37,904 bases of DNA. Source: an uncultured Bacteroidota bacterium. GTDB taxonomy: Bacteria > Bacteroidota > Bacteroidia > Bacteroidales > WCHB1-69. The notes beneath the pieces are model-generated. The model was not told the DNA's origin. It worked only from the letters and a program-made list of their open reading frames with translations, and searched no databases. Location of the stretch: contig CACXUB010000022.1 in the NCBI GenBank assembly GCA_902770735.1, forward strand, positions 1 to 37,904, written 5' to 3'. This document shows, in pieces, positions 8,205 through 16,116 of the stretch. How positions within the stretch are numbered: position 1 is the stretch's first letter; every line of letters begins with the position of its first letter. The position numbers and the translations under genes are program-made.

Positions 8205-8909
8205 TTAATATAACAGTGTTCCGATGGGTTCGCCATTGAGCACTTTCAGCAAATTGCCTTTGGTGTTGGCGTCATAAACATAGATGGACATCTTGTTGTC
8301 CTGACAAAGGGCGAAAGCGGTCATATCCATGATTTTAAGCTTCTTCTCGTAAGCTTCTGCAAGAGAGATTTCCGTGTATTTGGTGGCCGTGGGATCCTTT
8401 TCGGGGTCGGCGGTATAGACACCGTCCACGCGAGTGCCTTTGAGGAGCAGATCGGCTTTGATTTCGAGGGCACGGAGCGCGGCGCCGGTGTCGGTGGTGA
8501 AAAACGGGTTGCCCGTGCCGCCGCCGAGAATGGTCACGTAGCCGGCCTCCAAAGACTCGATGGCCGCGCGCCAGGAAGTTTTCGCACACACACCTTCGAT
8601 GTTCACGGCGGACAGGACTTTGGCTTTGACGCCCATCTCCTCCAACACACCCTGAACCGCCAACGCATTGATGATGGTAGCCAACATGCCCATCTGGTCG
8701 CCCTGCCGGCGTTCGAAACCGGCGGACGCGCCTTGGACTCCGCGGAAGATGTTGCCGCCGCCGATGACCACCGCCACCTGAACACCGGCATCCACCGCAG
8801 ATTTAATCTCCTCCGCGTAATGCGCAATGTGACTGTAACTTACTCCGTAGCCATCATCGCCCGTGAGCGACTCGCCACTCAATTTCAACAATATGCGTTT
8901 ATATTTCAT
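8205..8909 (-). CDS. pyrH: UMP kinase
   Basis: Amino-acid-kinase-fold enzyme that phosphorylates UMP to UDP for pyrimidine nucleotide supply. It has 234 residues from the chosen ATG at 8909 (MKYKRILLKLSGESL). An in-frame ATG 30 bases further upstream would add a non-conserved tail and overlap the -7 box. Motifs are LKLSGESL, VVIGGGNIFRG, GGGTGNPFFTTDTGAALRA and KGTRVDGVYTADPEKDP. It is the first gene of the run that continues with the 2TM protein, frr and gcvH. Confidence 0.97.
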   Translation of the reverse strand: MKYKRILLKLSGESLTGDDGYGVSYSHIAHYAEEIKSAVDAGVQVAVVIGGGNIFRGVQGASAGFERRQGDQMGMLATIINALAVQGVLEEMGVKAKVLSAVNIEGVCAKTSWRAAIESLEAGYVTILGGGTGNPFFTTDTGAALRALEIKADLLLKGTRVDGVYTADPEKDPTATKYTEISLAEAYEKKLKIMDMTAFALCQDNKMSIYVYDANTKGNLLKVLNGEPIGTLLY

Positions 8910-8928
8910 ATTCCTAAAAAACAGGTCG

Positions 8929-8936
8929 CAAAAATA
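8929..8936 (-). promoter_or_regulatory. Candidate promoter -7 box for the pyrH operon
   Basis: On the minus strand TATTTTTG matches TAnnTTTG, 20 bases before the pyrH ATG at 8909. A TTG lies 23 bases upstream (8960-8962). The position also supports ATG 8909 over the ATG at 8939. Confidence 0.55.
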
Positions 8937-9042
8937 CATTTTTTTTCAGTTACACCGTTCAATCTTCATGAAACAGTTATGAATATTGTGCGACAACCGC
9001 TTCATGAAGAGTTTTACCTTGCCGTGAAAAGACAGCGCTTTT

Positions 9043-9636
9043 TTAGTGCAGGTCGGCGCCGATGAGGTGCATGAACTCCTGACGGGTGTTCTCGTTTTTG
9101 AGGAACGCACCGGTGAACTCCGACGTCGTGGTCACCGAGTTCTGCTTCTGGATGCCGCGCATGGACATGCAAAGGTGCTGTGCCTCGATGACGACAGCCA
9201 CGCCGAGGGGATTCAGGACTTCCTGCAGACAGTCCTTGATCTGGGAGGTAAGGCGCTCCTGCAGCTGCAGACGGCGCGCAAAACACTCCACCACACGCGG
9301 GATCTTGCTCAACCCCACAATCGTGCCGTTCGGGATGTAACCGATGTGCGCCTTCCCGAAGAAGGGCAGCAGATGATGCTCGCACATGGAATAGATCTCG
9401 ATATCTTTCACCACCACAATCTGTTTGTAATCCTCATGGAACAAAGCGCTTTCGAGAATCGACTTCGGGTCCTGCCGGTAGCCGTGCGTCAGGAAATCCA
9501 TGGCTTTGGCCACCCGCATCGGGGTCTTCAATAAACCTTCGCGTTCCGGATCTTCACCCAAACCGCCCAATATCGCCTTGTAATGAAAGGCTAAATTTTC
9601 CAAATTTTCCTCTGAAAACGTAGGAACTTTACTCAT
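9043..9636 (-). CDS. folE: GTP cyclohydrolase I
   Basis: It converts GTP to 7,8-dihydroneopterin triphosphate, the entry step of folate (and queuosine/pterin) synthesis. The 197 residues carry zinc ligands C85 and H88 in MCEHHLLPF and C156 in QHLCMSMRG. Other signatures are [26 protein letters not shown] and QERLTSQI. This is the classical zinc FolE (type IA), not FolE2. The upstream gene on the same strand is the MBL-fold hydrolase, 63 bases away, so they may be co-transcribed. Confidence 0.97.
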   Translation of the reverse strand: MSKVPTFSEENLENLAFHYKAILGGLGEDPEREGLLKTPMRVAKAMDFLTHGYRQDPKSILESALFHEDYKQIVVVKDIEIYSMCEHHLLPFFGKAHIGYIPNGTIVGLSKIPRVVECFARRLQLQERLTSQIKDCLQEVLNPLGVAVVIEAQHLCMSMRGIQKQNSVTTTSEFTGAFLKNENTRQEFMHLIGADLH

Positions 9637-9699
9637 CTTTATTCTGTTAATTATTCTAAATTTTTATCGTCTGTTACTGTTGAAACGCAGAGCACATCT

Positions 9700-10338
9700 C
9701 TACATTTGGATAAACGGATTCCCTCGCCGTTCCTTCCCCACCGTTGTCGGGAATCCATGGCCGGGGAAAAGGGTCACCTCATCAGGCAGCGTCAGGATTT
9801 TCTCGCGGATGCTCTGCAGCAACAACGGCTCGCTGCCCGTGGGCAGGTCACTGCGCCCGACACTTAATTCAAAAATCAAATCACCAGTTATAACAAACTG
9901 ATTTTCACTGTTATACAAACATATACTGCCGTCACAGTGACCGGGGGTGTAAAGTACGGAAAGCCGTTGGTTTCCAAACGCGACTTCGTCGCCTTCTTTC
10001 AGGAAACGGTCGGGGGCGGGCATTCCGGACACCTCCAAACCGAATGCGGCGGCATAGGCGAACGCCTTGTTGTAAATCGGCATACCGGCTTCGTGCATCA
10101 ACAGCTCTGCATGATACTCCGACACGCACCACGGATTCCCCGCAATGTGGTCGATGTGCGGATGCGTGTTGATTATATATTTGATTTTCAGATTTTTATC
10201 GCTAACATAATCCCGAATCTGCTCATCCTCATACATTCGGCAATTGCCCGGATCCACAATCACCGCCTCGCCAGTTTCATCCGACAAGATATACGTGTTC
10301 ACCATTATCGGATTGAAATGAAACGTCTTAATCTCCAT
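9700..10338 (-). CDS. MBL-fold metallohydrolase (glyoxalase II/YcbL-like)
   Basis: A metallo-beta-lactamase-fold hydrolase of 212 residues with the binuclear metal motif THPHIDH, then TPGHCDGS, the aspartate in TGDLIFELSVGRSDLPTG, and the final FPGHGFPT. The SVGRSDLPTG stretch and short length put it in the YcbL-like group rather than full-length glyoxalase II, which has an extra C-terminal domain. The substrate is unknown; thioester hydrolysis is a family inference. I chose ATG 10338 because MEIKTFHFNPIMVNTY begins the conserved domain; the ATG at 10413 adds 25 unconserved residues. Confidence 0.9.
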   Translation of the reverse strand: MEIKTFHFNPIMVNTYILSDETGEAVIVDPGNCRMYEDEQIRDYVSDKNLKIKYIINTHPHIDHIAGNPWCVSEYHAELLMHEAGMPIYNKAFAYAAAFGLEVSGMPAPDRFLKEGDEVAFGNQRLSVLYTPGHCDGSICLYNSENQFVITGDLIFELSVGRSDLPTGSEPLLLQSIREKILTLPDEVTLFPGHGFPTTVGKERRGNPFIQM

Positions 10339-10436
10339 ATTCACAAATTTTAACTGAGACTGTCCTACCACCTCGCTCAACGTTTTGTGTTTTTTTAACA
10401 CACTATCCCGCATGATTCCTGTTGTCTATTGCCTGA

Positions 10437-11819
10437 TTAAAACGGTCGTTTTTGCGGATCTGCGGCATAGATTTCCTTCACCTTGCGGCCGTTTTCGAAG
10501 ATGACGCTGTAATAGAGCTTGCCTTGCGGGGTCCAACTCGACCATTTGCCGTGGCGCACGCGGTTCTTGAAGGCTCCCTGCGTGTGTTTCACGCCATTGT
10601 CGTAATACTCCGTGAACGCGCCCTCGGGCACGTCGTGCACGAAATTCTGCTCGCGGACCACCTTCTCATGCATGTTGTAAAACACCCACTTCCCTTCTTT
10701 CAAATCCTTGGAATACTTGCCCTTGGAGAGAATATGCCCGTTCTGCGCATACTCGTTCCACGCACCGTTTTTCAGGTTGCTAACGTATTTCCCTTGACTG
10801 CGCATCTTGCCCGATTCCGCCCAATAATGGGTGGACATTCCGTTCAACTCGTTGTTTTTGAAGTTGTTCTCGTACTTTTTGTAGCCATTTTCGTACCAGC
10901 CTTCCCAATAACCTTCCATGACGCCATCCTTGAAGGTGCCCTGGTCTTTGATATGGCCGTTTTGATAGTAAGAGACCCACTTCCCGTTTTCTTTGTCGTT
11001 TTTGAAAGCGCCCTCGCGCTGCAGCTTCCCGTCCTCGTACCACGCTTTCCACAACCCTTCTCTCTGTCCATTCACATAATCACCTTTGCGCCAGACTTTT
11101 CCGTTTTCGTAATAATAGGTCCACGTGCCGTTCTGCAGGCCGTTTTCAAAGTTGCCCTCGCTACCGAGAAAACCTTTTTCGTCGTAGAATTTCCAGAGGC
11201 CTTGCTGAAGTCCGTGTACAAGGTTGCCCTCCATGTCTTTCCCGCCGTTGCGATTCCACCAATGGGCATAGCCCTCCAAAAGGCCCATGTCATAATCTCC
11301 TTCGAAATACACAGCGCCGTGGGGCTCTTTCTCCGACACATGACCATGGATATTGTCCGGTTTTTCAATATAATCGGACGTGCCGCCATCGAAATATTCG
11401 ACCACGTGCCCGTGAACACTGTCACCAACGTAGTTCACCCGTTTGAACAACATACCGTTAGGATGGTAGAAAACCCATTCTCCATCGCGCTTGCCGTCCT
11501 TGAACTGCCCTTGCGACTCCACCCTACCCGACTGAAACCAACTTTTGAACGGACCGTTGTCGGCATGGTATTCCTGGCCGAGCTTGCCGTCGTCGTACCA
11601 GACTTTCCAAACACCCACTTTGATGCCGTCCTTGTAATCCCCTTCCGTCCACTTGACGCCGTTGTTGTGATAATAGACCCAATGTCCCTGTTCAACGCCC
11701 TTTTTCTGCACGCCGATGGACATCAGTTTTCCGTTTTTCCAATAGACTTTGGCCGTGTCCTGCGCCGACAAAGAGACTGCCAGCACAGCACATAACCACA
11801 GTAAAATCACTTTTTTCAT
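10437..11819 (-). CDS. Exported MORN-repeat variant (YwqK-like) protein
   Basis: A 460-residue protein with a signal peptide (MKKVILLWLCAVLAVSLSAQ). It then consists almost entirely of about 15-17 degenerate MORN-variant repeats of roughly 22-24 residues, each built on NGxxxxEGxYKDGxxxGxWxxWYxNGK. Repeats run from about residue 25 to the C-terminus. Such proteins are predicted beta-solenoids or sheets in the periplasm or outer envelope, and are loosely annotated as YwqK-family antitoxin, a name not justified here since no toxin is adjacent. ATG 11819 is chosen because it gives a clean signal peptide. The ligand or partner is unknown. Confidence 0.85.
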   Translation of the reverse strand: MKKVILLWLCAVLAVSLSAQDTAKVYWKNGKLMSIGVQKKGVEQGHWVYYHNNGVKWTEGDYKDGIKVGVWKVWYDDGKLGQEYHADNGPFKSWFQSGRVESQGQFKDGKRDGEWVFYHPNGMLFKRVNYVGDSVHGHVVEYFDGGTSDYIEKPDNIHGHVSEKEPHGAVYFEGDYDMGLLEGYAHWWNRNGGKDMEGNLVHGLQQGLWKFYDEKGFLGSEGNFENGLQNGTWTYYYENGKVWRKGDYVNGQREGLWKAWYEDGKLQREGAFKNDKENGKWVSYYQNGHIKDQGTFKDGVMEGYWEGWYENGYKKYENNFKNNELNGMSTHYWAESGKMRSQGKYVSNLKNGAWNEYAQNGHILSKGKYSKDLKEGKWVFYNMHEKVVREQNFVHDVPEGAFTEYYDNGVKHTQGAFKNRVRHGKWSSWTPQGKLYYSVIFENGRKVKEIYAADPQKRPF

Positions 11820-11837
11820 TCGTAATAATTTAAGTGG

Positions 11838-11845
11838 CAAAAATA
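11838..11845 (-). promoter_or_regulatory. Candidate -7 box for the MORN-repeat gene
   Basis: Minus-strand TATTTTTG (TAnnTTTG) lies 18 bases before ATG 11819. Its position argues that the ATG at 11864, which lies upstream of the box, is not used. Confidence 0.5.
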
Positions 11846-11903
11846 CAATTTCCTTTAATACCACGACCTAATTCATTTTCGTCCGAAATTCCGAAATATT
11901 GTG

Positions 11904-11911
11904 TATGTTTG
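11904..11911 (+). promoter_or_regulatory. Candidate -7 box for the PAS protein gene
   Basis: TATGTTTG matches TAnnTTTG, 24 bases before ATG 11936. A second match, TACCTTTG at 11926-11933, sits only 2 bases before the ATG and is too close unless translation starts later. The first is preferred. Confidence 0.45.
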
Positions 11912-11935
11912 CTGCCGAATTTTAATACCTTTGTT

Positions 11936-12274
11936 ATGTTGGAATATTTTCACAATGTACCCTTTTCCGTCACGGTTTGCGACAAAGACGGTAAAATCCT
12001 GGAAATGAACGAGACCGCCGAGCGCGTGCTCAGTCACGGCAAGCACATCATCGGGCAGAATCTGCTGGACTGCCACCCGGAGCCGGCCCGCACAAAATTG
12101 ATGGAAATGCTGAAAAACCACAACCTCAACGCCTACACCATCGAGAAAAACGGCGTGAAAAAGTTAGTTTACCAATCCCCATGGTTCGAGAACGGCGAGT
12201 TCGCGGGTTACATCGAACTGTCTATGGAACTGCCTGTGGAGATGCCGCATTTCGTGCGGGTGCCGAAAAATTAA
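11936..12274 (+). CDS. Single PAS-domain protein
   Basis: A 112-residue protein that is just one PAS-fold domain: FHNVPFSVTVCDKDGKILEMNETAERVL at the N-terminus, the IIGQNLLDCHPEPARTKLMEML helix, and a final beta sheet with YQSPWFENGEFAGYIELSMEL. No kinase, HTH or GGDEF part is attached. Small PAS proteins of this kind may sense redox state, ligands or light, but the cofactor cannot be deduced. ATG 11936 is chosen because conserved PAS sequence begins there; the longer frame from 11834 would run through the promoter region. Confidence 0.85.
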   Translation: MLEYFHNVPFSVTVCDKDGKILEMNETAERVLSHGKHIIGQNLLDCHPEPARTKLMEMLKNHNLNAYTIEKNGVKKLVYQSPWFENGEFAGYIELSMELPVEMPHFVRVPKN

Positions 12275-12349
12275 AGTAACTTACAATTGTAGTGTAGTTT
12301 TTTATTCTTTTTTTGCGTTTATAGGTTATTAAGGATAAAAATTTAGGAT

Positions 12350-13030
12350 ATGAAAAAAATTTTTACAACAGTGGCATTTTGCCTTATTTGTGCTTTTGGC
12401 GCCTTCGCCCAAAATTACTCTACTGTCCAGATTACACCCGTAAACGGGATTTTGACAGTTAACGGGATTGCCCAAATCTCCATCCCGAATTACGATCCCA
12501 GCGAGGTTCAGTTGGAACCCATGGCGGGATCTGTTGCGGTGCCCAGCTCCGACCAAATGTACACGGTGGCAGAATTTGCCTCCTTGGACGATGTGTGGAA
12601 CGCATGCAACTCCACTGCGGTCTGGTCCTCCAACATGGTCACACTGGATACCTATTCCGGCCAAGGCATGAATGCCGGTTATGCCGCTCTGAAATTCTCC
12701 GGCACCCCGAACACCTTCGGCTACGCCAAGTTCGACAAAAACGTATCCGGTGGATGGACAGAGTTCGGCTATTTCACGTCGGGTTCCGGTGTTGCAGAAT
12801 GGACAAACGCCATCTCCGTTTATCCGAATCCGGTGGTGGAAACCATCAATATCCGCAATGCAGAAGGCTCCAGAATTGTCATTTATAACTCGAACGGACA
12901 AATCGTGAAGCAAATTGAAAATGCGGAATCCAATGCTTCCGTAAACGTTACATCCTTATCTACCGGTGTCTATTTTGTGCAAATTACACTTGACAATCAG
13001 GTGAATACGGTGAAGTTCGTCAAGGAGTAA
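12350..13030 (+). CDS. Secreted protein with T9SS type A sorting domain
   Basis: The 226-residue protein has a Sec signal peptide (1-21, ending GAFAQ). A middle region of about 130 residues has no recognised family. The C-terminal sorting domain (about 152-226) starts ISVYPNPVVETINIRN and ends TGVYFVQITLDNQVNTVKFVKE, the standard type A Por/T9SS signal. It should be exported by Sec, moved across the outer membrane by the type IX system, and trimmed or anchored at the surface. The N-terminal part binds or does something unknown. This and the SGNH gene at 19347 show the host has a T9SS. Confidence 0.88.
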   Translation: MKKIFTTVAFCLICAFGAFAQNYSTVQITPVNGILTVNGIAQISIPNYDPSEVQLEPMAGSVAVPSSDQMYTVAEFASLDDVWNACNSTAVWSSNMVTLDTYSGQGMNAGYAALKFSGTPNTFGYAKFDKNVSGGWTEFGYFTSGSGVAEWTNAISVYPNPVVETINIRNAEGSRIVIYNSNGQIVKQIENAESNASVNVTSLSTGVYFVQITLDNQVNTVKFVKE

Positions 13031-13054
13031 TCGATATTTGCAACGTTTTAGGAG

Positions 13055-13074
13055 AAGCAGCATCCGTGCTGCTT
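13055..13074 (+). terminator. Hairpin after the T9SS-sorted protein gene
   Basis: A perfect 8-bp stem (AAGCAGCA with TGCTGCTT) and a TCCG loop lie 25 bases after the stop at 13030. There is no downstream T run, so termination strength is uncertain. Confidence 0.5.
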
Positions 13075-13083
13075 ATGAGAACT

Positions 13084-13111
13084 GTTAGGTCGCCAAAAAT
13101 GACGACCTAAC
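13084..13111. repeat. 9-bp inverted repeat upstream of the rlmB-like gene
   Basis: GTTAGGTCG (13084-13092) and CGACCTAAC (13103-13111) form perfect arms around a 10-base spacer, immediately before two overlapping -7 boxes. It could be a second terminator for the upstream gene or an operator for the operon; the sequence does not decide. Confidence 0.45.
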
Positions 13112-13113
13112 GT

Positions 13114-13130
13114 TATATTTGCTATTTTTG
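13114..13130 (+). promoter_or_regulatory. Candidate -7 boxes for the rlmB-like/yfcE-like/miaA operon
   Basis: Two consecutive matches to TAnnTTTG: TATATTTG (13114-13121) and TATTTTTG (13123-13130). The second ends 22 bases before ATG 13153. Confidence 0.55.
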
Positions 13131-13152
13131 CGCTTCGAAATATCATTTGGCT

Positions 13153-13917
13153 ATGTACTCTAAACAAACCCCAGATAACGGCAGCCTCACCTACGGCATG
13201 CGCCCCGTGATGGAGGCCATCGAAAGCGGCAAAACCATCGACAAAGTCCTGTTTCAGAAAGGGTTGCAAGGCGAACTGTTCAAGCAGCTCTTCTATGAGG
13301 TGCGGCAGCGGAAGATCCCGTTCCAGTACGTGCCGCAGGAGAAACTGAACCGACTCACGCGGCAAAACCACCAGGGCGTGGTCGCGTTCCTGTCGGCCAT
13401 CGAGTATTGCGACATCTACAACATCGTGCCTTCGATTTTCGAGGAAGGCCGCGTGCCGTTCCTGCTGTTGCTCGACAAGATCACGGATGTGCGCAACGTG
13501 GGCGCCATCGCCCGCTCGGCCGAATGCGCGGGCGTGGATGCCATCATCCTGCCGCTCAACGGCGGGGCACAGCTCAACGAGGATGCCGTGAAAAGCTCTG
13601 CCGGCGCGCTCCACAAGGTGCCCGTCTGCCGGCACTCCAACCTCGTGGAGGTGATCCAGTACCTGAAAGACAGCGGCATCGAGGTCATCGGCGTGACCGA
13701 GAAAGCCAACCATGCCCTCTACAACAAAGATTTCACCGGACCCGTCTGCTTGATCATGGGCAACGAATACGAAGGCATCGCGTGGGACTACCTGCGACAC
13801 TGCAACGACACGGTCACCATCCCGATGGTCGGCACCATCCGCTCGCTCAACGTTTCCGTGGCCACCGGCATTACCCTCTTCGAAGTCGTCAAACAACGTA
13901 ATCCTGTGAAAGAATGA
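13153..13917 (+). CDS. SpoU/TrmH-family RNA 2'-O-methyltransferase (RlmB-like)
   Basis: A 254-residue SPOUT-class methyltransferase: a small N-terminal substrate-binding domain (about 10-80, starting YGMRPVMEAIESGKTIDKVLF) and a trefoil-knot catalytic domain. The three family motifs are NVGAIARSAECAGVD, IMGNEYEGI and IPMVGTIRSLNVSVATGITLFE. The domain layout matches RlmB, which methylates G2251 of 23S rRNA, but a tRNA target is possible since family members are hard to separate. ATG 13153 is preferred to a TTG two codons upstream. Its stop overlaps the next start by 4 bases (ATGA). Confidence 0.88.
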   Translation: MYSKQTPDNGSLTYGMRPVMEAIESGKTIDKVLFQKGLQGELFKQLFYEVRQRKIPFQYVPQEKLNRLTRQNHQGVVAFLSAIEYCDIYNIVPSIFEEGRVPFLLLLDKITDVRNVGAIARSAECAGVDAIILPLNGGAQLNEDAVKSSAGALHKVPVCRHSNLVEVIQYLKDSGIEVIGVTEKANHALYNKDFTGPVCLIMGNEYEGIAWDYLRHCNDTVTIPMVGTIRSLNVSVATGITLFEVVKQRNPVKE

Positions 13918-14420
13918 AGATTGGTGTACTTTCCGACTCCCACGGCTACCTGCATCCCGACGCATACAGCTTCTTCGAAGGCTGCGACGAAATCTGGCAT
14001 GCCGGCGACATTATGGACGACAGCATCTTGGACGAACTGCGTGTCATCGCCCCGACGGTGCGTGCGGTCTATGGCAACTGTGACGATTGGGATATTCGTC
14101 GCGAAATAAATGAGTATGAGGTATTTACGTGCGAAAAGCACAAAGTCGCGCTGATGCACATTGTGGGCTCGCCTGGACGATACCAACCCCGGGCGTTGGA
14201 AATCATCCGCGAGGAAAAGCCGACCATTTTCGTGGCCGGGCACTCGCACATCCTGAAAATCATGTTCGACAAATACCATAACTTATTGTTTATCAATCCC
14301 GGAGCGGCAGGAAAATATGGGATTCACACGCGACTGACGATGCTGCGCTTTGAAATCGAGGGCGAGGAAATCAAGAATATGGATATTTACGACATTCCCA
14401 AGCAACCTGTGGTAAAATGA
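13914..14420 (+). CDS. YfcE/MJ0936-family metallophosphoesterase
   Basis: A 168-residue calcineurin-like phosphodiesterase. Metal-binding motifs in order: D-x-H in LSDSHGY (residues 7-10 region), GD in HAGDIMDD, GNCD, the histidine in ALMHIVGSPGRY, and AGHSH. The compact size fits the YfcE subgroup, which hydrolyses phosphodiester model substrates in vitro; the physiological substrate is unknown. It starts and ends with ATGA overlaps to the rlmB-like gene and miaA, so the three are translationally linked. Confidence 0.92.
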   Translation: MKIGVLSDSHGYLHPDAYSFFEGCDEIWHAGDIMDDSILDELRVIAPTVRAVYGNCDDWDIRREINEYEVFTCEKHKVALMHIVGSPGRYQPRALEIIREEKPTIFVAGHSHILKIMFDKYHNLLFINPGAAGKYGIHTRLTMLRFEIEGEEIKNMDIYDIPKQPVVK

Positions 14421-15358
14421 AAGATAAAGAACCGATAATCACTGTTTTAGGTCCTACCGCCACGGGCAAGACCGGTGTGGCGGTACGCATCGCAGCCGAG
14501 TTGGGCGGCGAGATTGTGAGCGCCGACTCCCGTCAGGTGTTCCGCCGTATGGATATCGGTTCCGGGAAAGATCTTTCTGAGTATCAATACAATGGGCATC
14601 CCATCCCTTATTATCTCATCGACATTGAGGAGCCCGGGGTGGAATACAACGTGTTCCGTTACCAACAGGCTGCGTACGAAGCGATGGAAGGCATCCGCGC
14701 ACGTGGAAACCGCATCGTGCTGTGCGGCGGCAGCGGCATGTACGTGGAGGCGGTGCTGCGCGGCTACCGGCTCTTTCCCGTGCCCGAGAACCCCGAACTG
14801 CGCAGCGAATTGGAAACCCATACCGATGAGGAACTTACGGAGATGTTGGCCGCTTACAAGTCGCTGCACAACGACACCGACACGTCCGAACGGCCGCGCC
14901 TGATCCGCGCCATCGAAATCGAGGACTATTACGCCAAGCACCCCGAATTGAGCGAGCGCGTAAGGCCGCTGGACTCCGCCATTATTGGAATGTGCGGCGA
15001 GCGCGACCACATCCGCGAGCGCATCACGCGACGCCTGCAGGCGCGCTTGAAAGAAGGCATGGTCGATGAGGTGAGAGCCCTGTTGAACGAAGGCATCCCG
15101 CCCGAACGACTGATCCGCTACGGATTAGAATATAAGTTTGTCACCCAGTATCTTACAGGTGAACTCCACTATGGCGACATGATAACGCTGCTCAACACGG
15201 CCATCCACCAGTTCTCGAAACGGCAGATGACCTGGTTCCGCCGCATGGAACGCATGGGATTCCGCATTCATTGGGTAGATGCAGAACTTCCCGAAGAGGA
15301 AAAATTCAATCTGATTTACAAATACTTACAAGAAGAAGGCATAAGCATTTGTCGTTGA
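14417..15358 (+). CDS. miaA: tRNA dimethylallyltransferase
   Basis: It transfers a dimethylallyl group to N6 of A37 in tRNAs reading UNN codons. The P-loop is GPTATGKT, followed by SADSRQVFRRMDIGSGKD, and later GGSGMYVEAVLRGY and a C-terminal FSKRQMTWFRR. The usual IGTAKP stretch is replaced by IGSGKDLSEY, a form I associate with a second MiaA-type clade in Bacteroidota. A paralogue elsewhere in the genome is therefore possible. At 313 residues it has family length. Confidence 0.95.
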   Translation: MKDKEPIITVLGPTATGKTGVAVRIAAELGGEIVSADSRQVFRRMDIGSGKDLSEYQYNGHPIPYYLIDIEEPGVEYNVFRYQQAAYEAMEGIRARGNRIVLCGGSGMYVEAVLRGYRLFPVPENPELRSELETHTDEELTEMLAAYKSLHNDTDTSERPRLIRAIEIEDYYAKHPELSERVRPLDSAIIGMCGERDHIRERITRRLQARLKEGMVDEVRALLNEGIPPERLIRYGLEYKFVTQYLTGELHYGDMITLLNTAIHQFSKRQMTWFRRMERMGFRIHWVDAELPEEEKFNLIYKYLQEEGISICR

Positions 15359-15374
15359 GTTCCGCTAGAAAAAG

Positions 15375-15410
15375 AAAAGTGCGGCAATCAATGTAGATTT
15401 CCGCACTTTT
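15375..15410. terminator. Terminator hairpin between miaA and the rubrerythrin-like gene
   Basis: A 10-bp perfect stem (AAAAGTGCGG 15375-15384 with CCGCACTTTT 15401-15410) and 16-base loop. On the minus strand the arm is followed by CTTTTTCTA, fitting termination of the rubrerythrin-like transcript. On the plus side the T run is inside the stem. Confidence 0.7.
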
Positions 15411-15436
15411 CCGCATTTCCGCGTTATTTCCGCAAT
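15401..15436. repeat. Degenerate short repeats of CCGCATTT type
   Basis: Successive units CCGCACTTTT, CCGCATTT, CCGCGTTATTT and CCGCAATC fill the gap after miaA. The reverse complement (TTGCGGAAATAACGCGGAAA...) resembles the TTGCGAAAATAACGAAAA array after uvrB at 31211. See the related finding. Confidence 0.45.
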
Positions 15437-15445
15437 CAAAAAATC

Positions 15446-15997
15446 CTATTTCTTGAAATAACGGTTGAAAAGACCTTCGAAACCTTGTCCGTGACGGGCC
15501 TCGTCCTTGGCCATCTCGTGAACGGTGTCGTGGATGGCGTCCCAGTTCATTTCCTTGGCGCGTTTGGCGATGCGCATCTTGTCGGCACAAGCGCCGCTTT
15601 CGGCCATCATACGCTTCTCCAGGTTGGTTTTGGTATCCCAGACCACCTCGCCCAGCAATTCGGCAAATTTGGCGCAATGCTCGGCCTCCTCGAAGGCATA
15701 GCGTTTGAAAGCCTCAGCCACTTCCGGATAACCTTCGCGGTCGGCCTGACGGCTCATGGCCAAATACATGCCCACTTCCGTGGCTTCACCCATGAAATGC
15801 GCGTTGAGGTCCTTGATCATCTCCTCGTCACTGTCCTTGGCAACGCCAAGCACATGCTCGGTGACAAAAGACAAAGCACCATCCTCGACCAACTCTTTGA
15901 ACTTGGAAGCAGGTTGCTTGCATTGAGGACATCTTTCCGGAGGGGTATCACCTTCGTGCACATAACCGCACACAGTACAAACGAATTTTTTCTTCAT
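15446..15997 (-). CDS. Reverse rubrerythrin (NADH peroxidase-type)
   Basis: The 183-residue protein has an N-terminal rubredoxin domain (C7, C10, C23, C26) followed by a ferritin-like diiron domain (about 45-183) with [28 protein letters not shown] and KDEARHG carrying the expected Glu/His ligands. This order is the reverse of classical rubrerythrin. Such proteins reduce hydrogen peroxide with electrons passed through the rubredoxin centre in the cytosol of anaerobes. It lies 116 bases downstream of a classical rubrerythrin on the same strand, and the two may form one oxidative-stress transcript. Confidence 0.9.
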   Translation of the reverse strand: MKKKFVCTVCGYVHEGDTPPERCPQCKQPASKFKELVEDGALSFVTEHVLGVAKDSDEEMIKDLNAHFMGEATEVGMYLAMSRQADREGYPEVAEAFKRYAFEEAEHCAKFAELLGEVVWDTKTNLEKRMMAESGACADKMRIAKRAKEMNWDAIHDTVHEMAKDEARHGQGFEGLFNRYFKK

Positions 15998-16093
15998 AAT
16001 GAATTGATTTGTTGTTGATTAAAAATGTTTTTATTTATGTTCTGAAAATTTCCCTAACTCTTTCCTTTTGACTACACCATAGTCATAGTTATT

Positions 16094-16116
16094 AGTTATA
16101 GTTATAGTTATAGTTA
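16094..16116. repeat. AGTTAT hexamer microsatellite at the rubrerythrin 3' end
   Basis: Three perfect AGTTAT units and a partial fourth (16094-16116) run up to and include the stop codon of the rubrerythrin gene (16114-16116). An imperfect unit precedes them. Slippage here would not change the protein, since only the stop triplet lies in the array. Confidence 0.6.

Noticed and set aside
10452-11795. 447-codon plus-strand frame opposite the MORN protein
   Set aside because: The repetitive antisense of a MORN array creates a long open frame; no promoter or domain supports it.
10437-11819. YwqK-type toxin-antitoxin annotation of the MORN protein
   Set aside because: There is no adjacent toxin gene and a signal peptide is present, so the antitoxin label is not justified.
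16094-16116. AGTTAT repeats as a phase-variation switch
   Set aside because: The array is downstream of the coding part (only the stop codon is inside), and hexamers do not shift frame.
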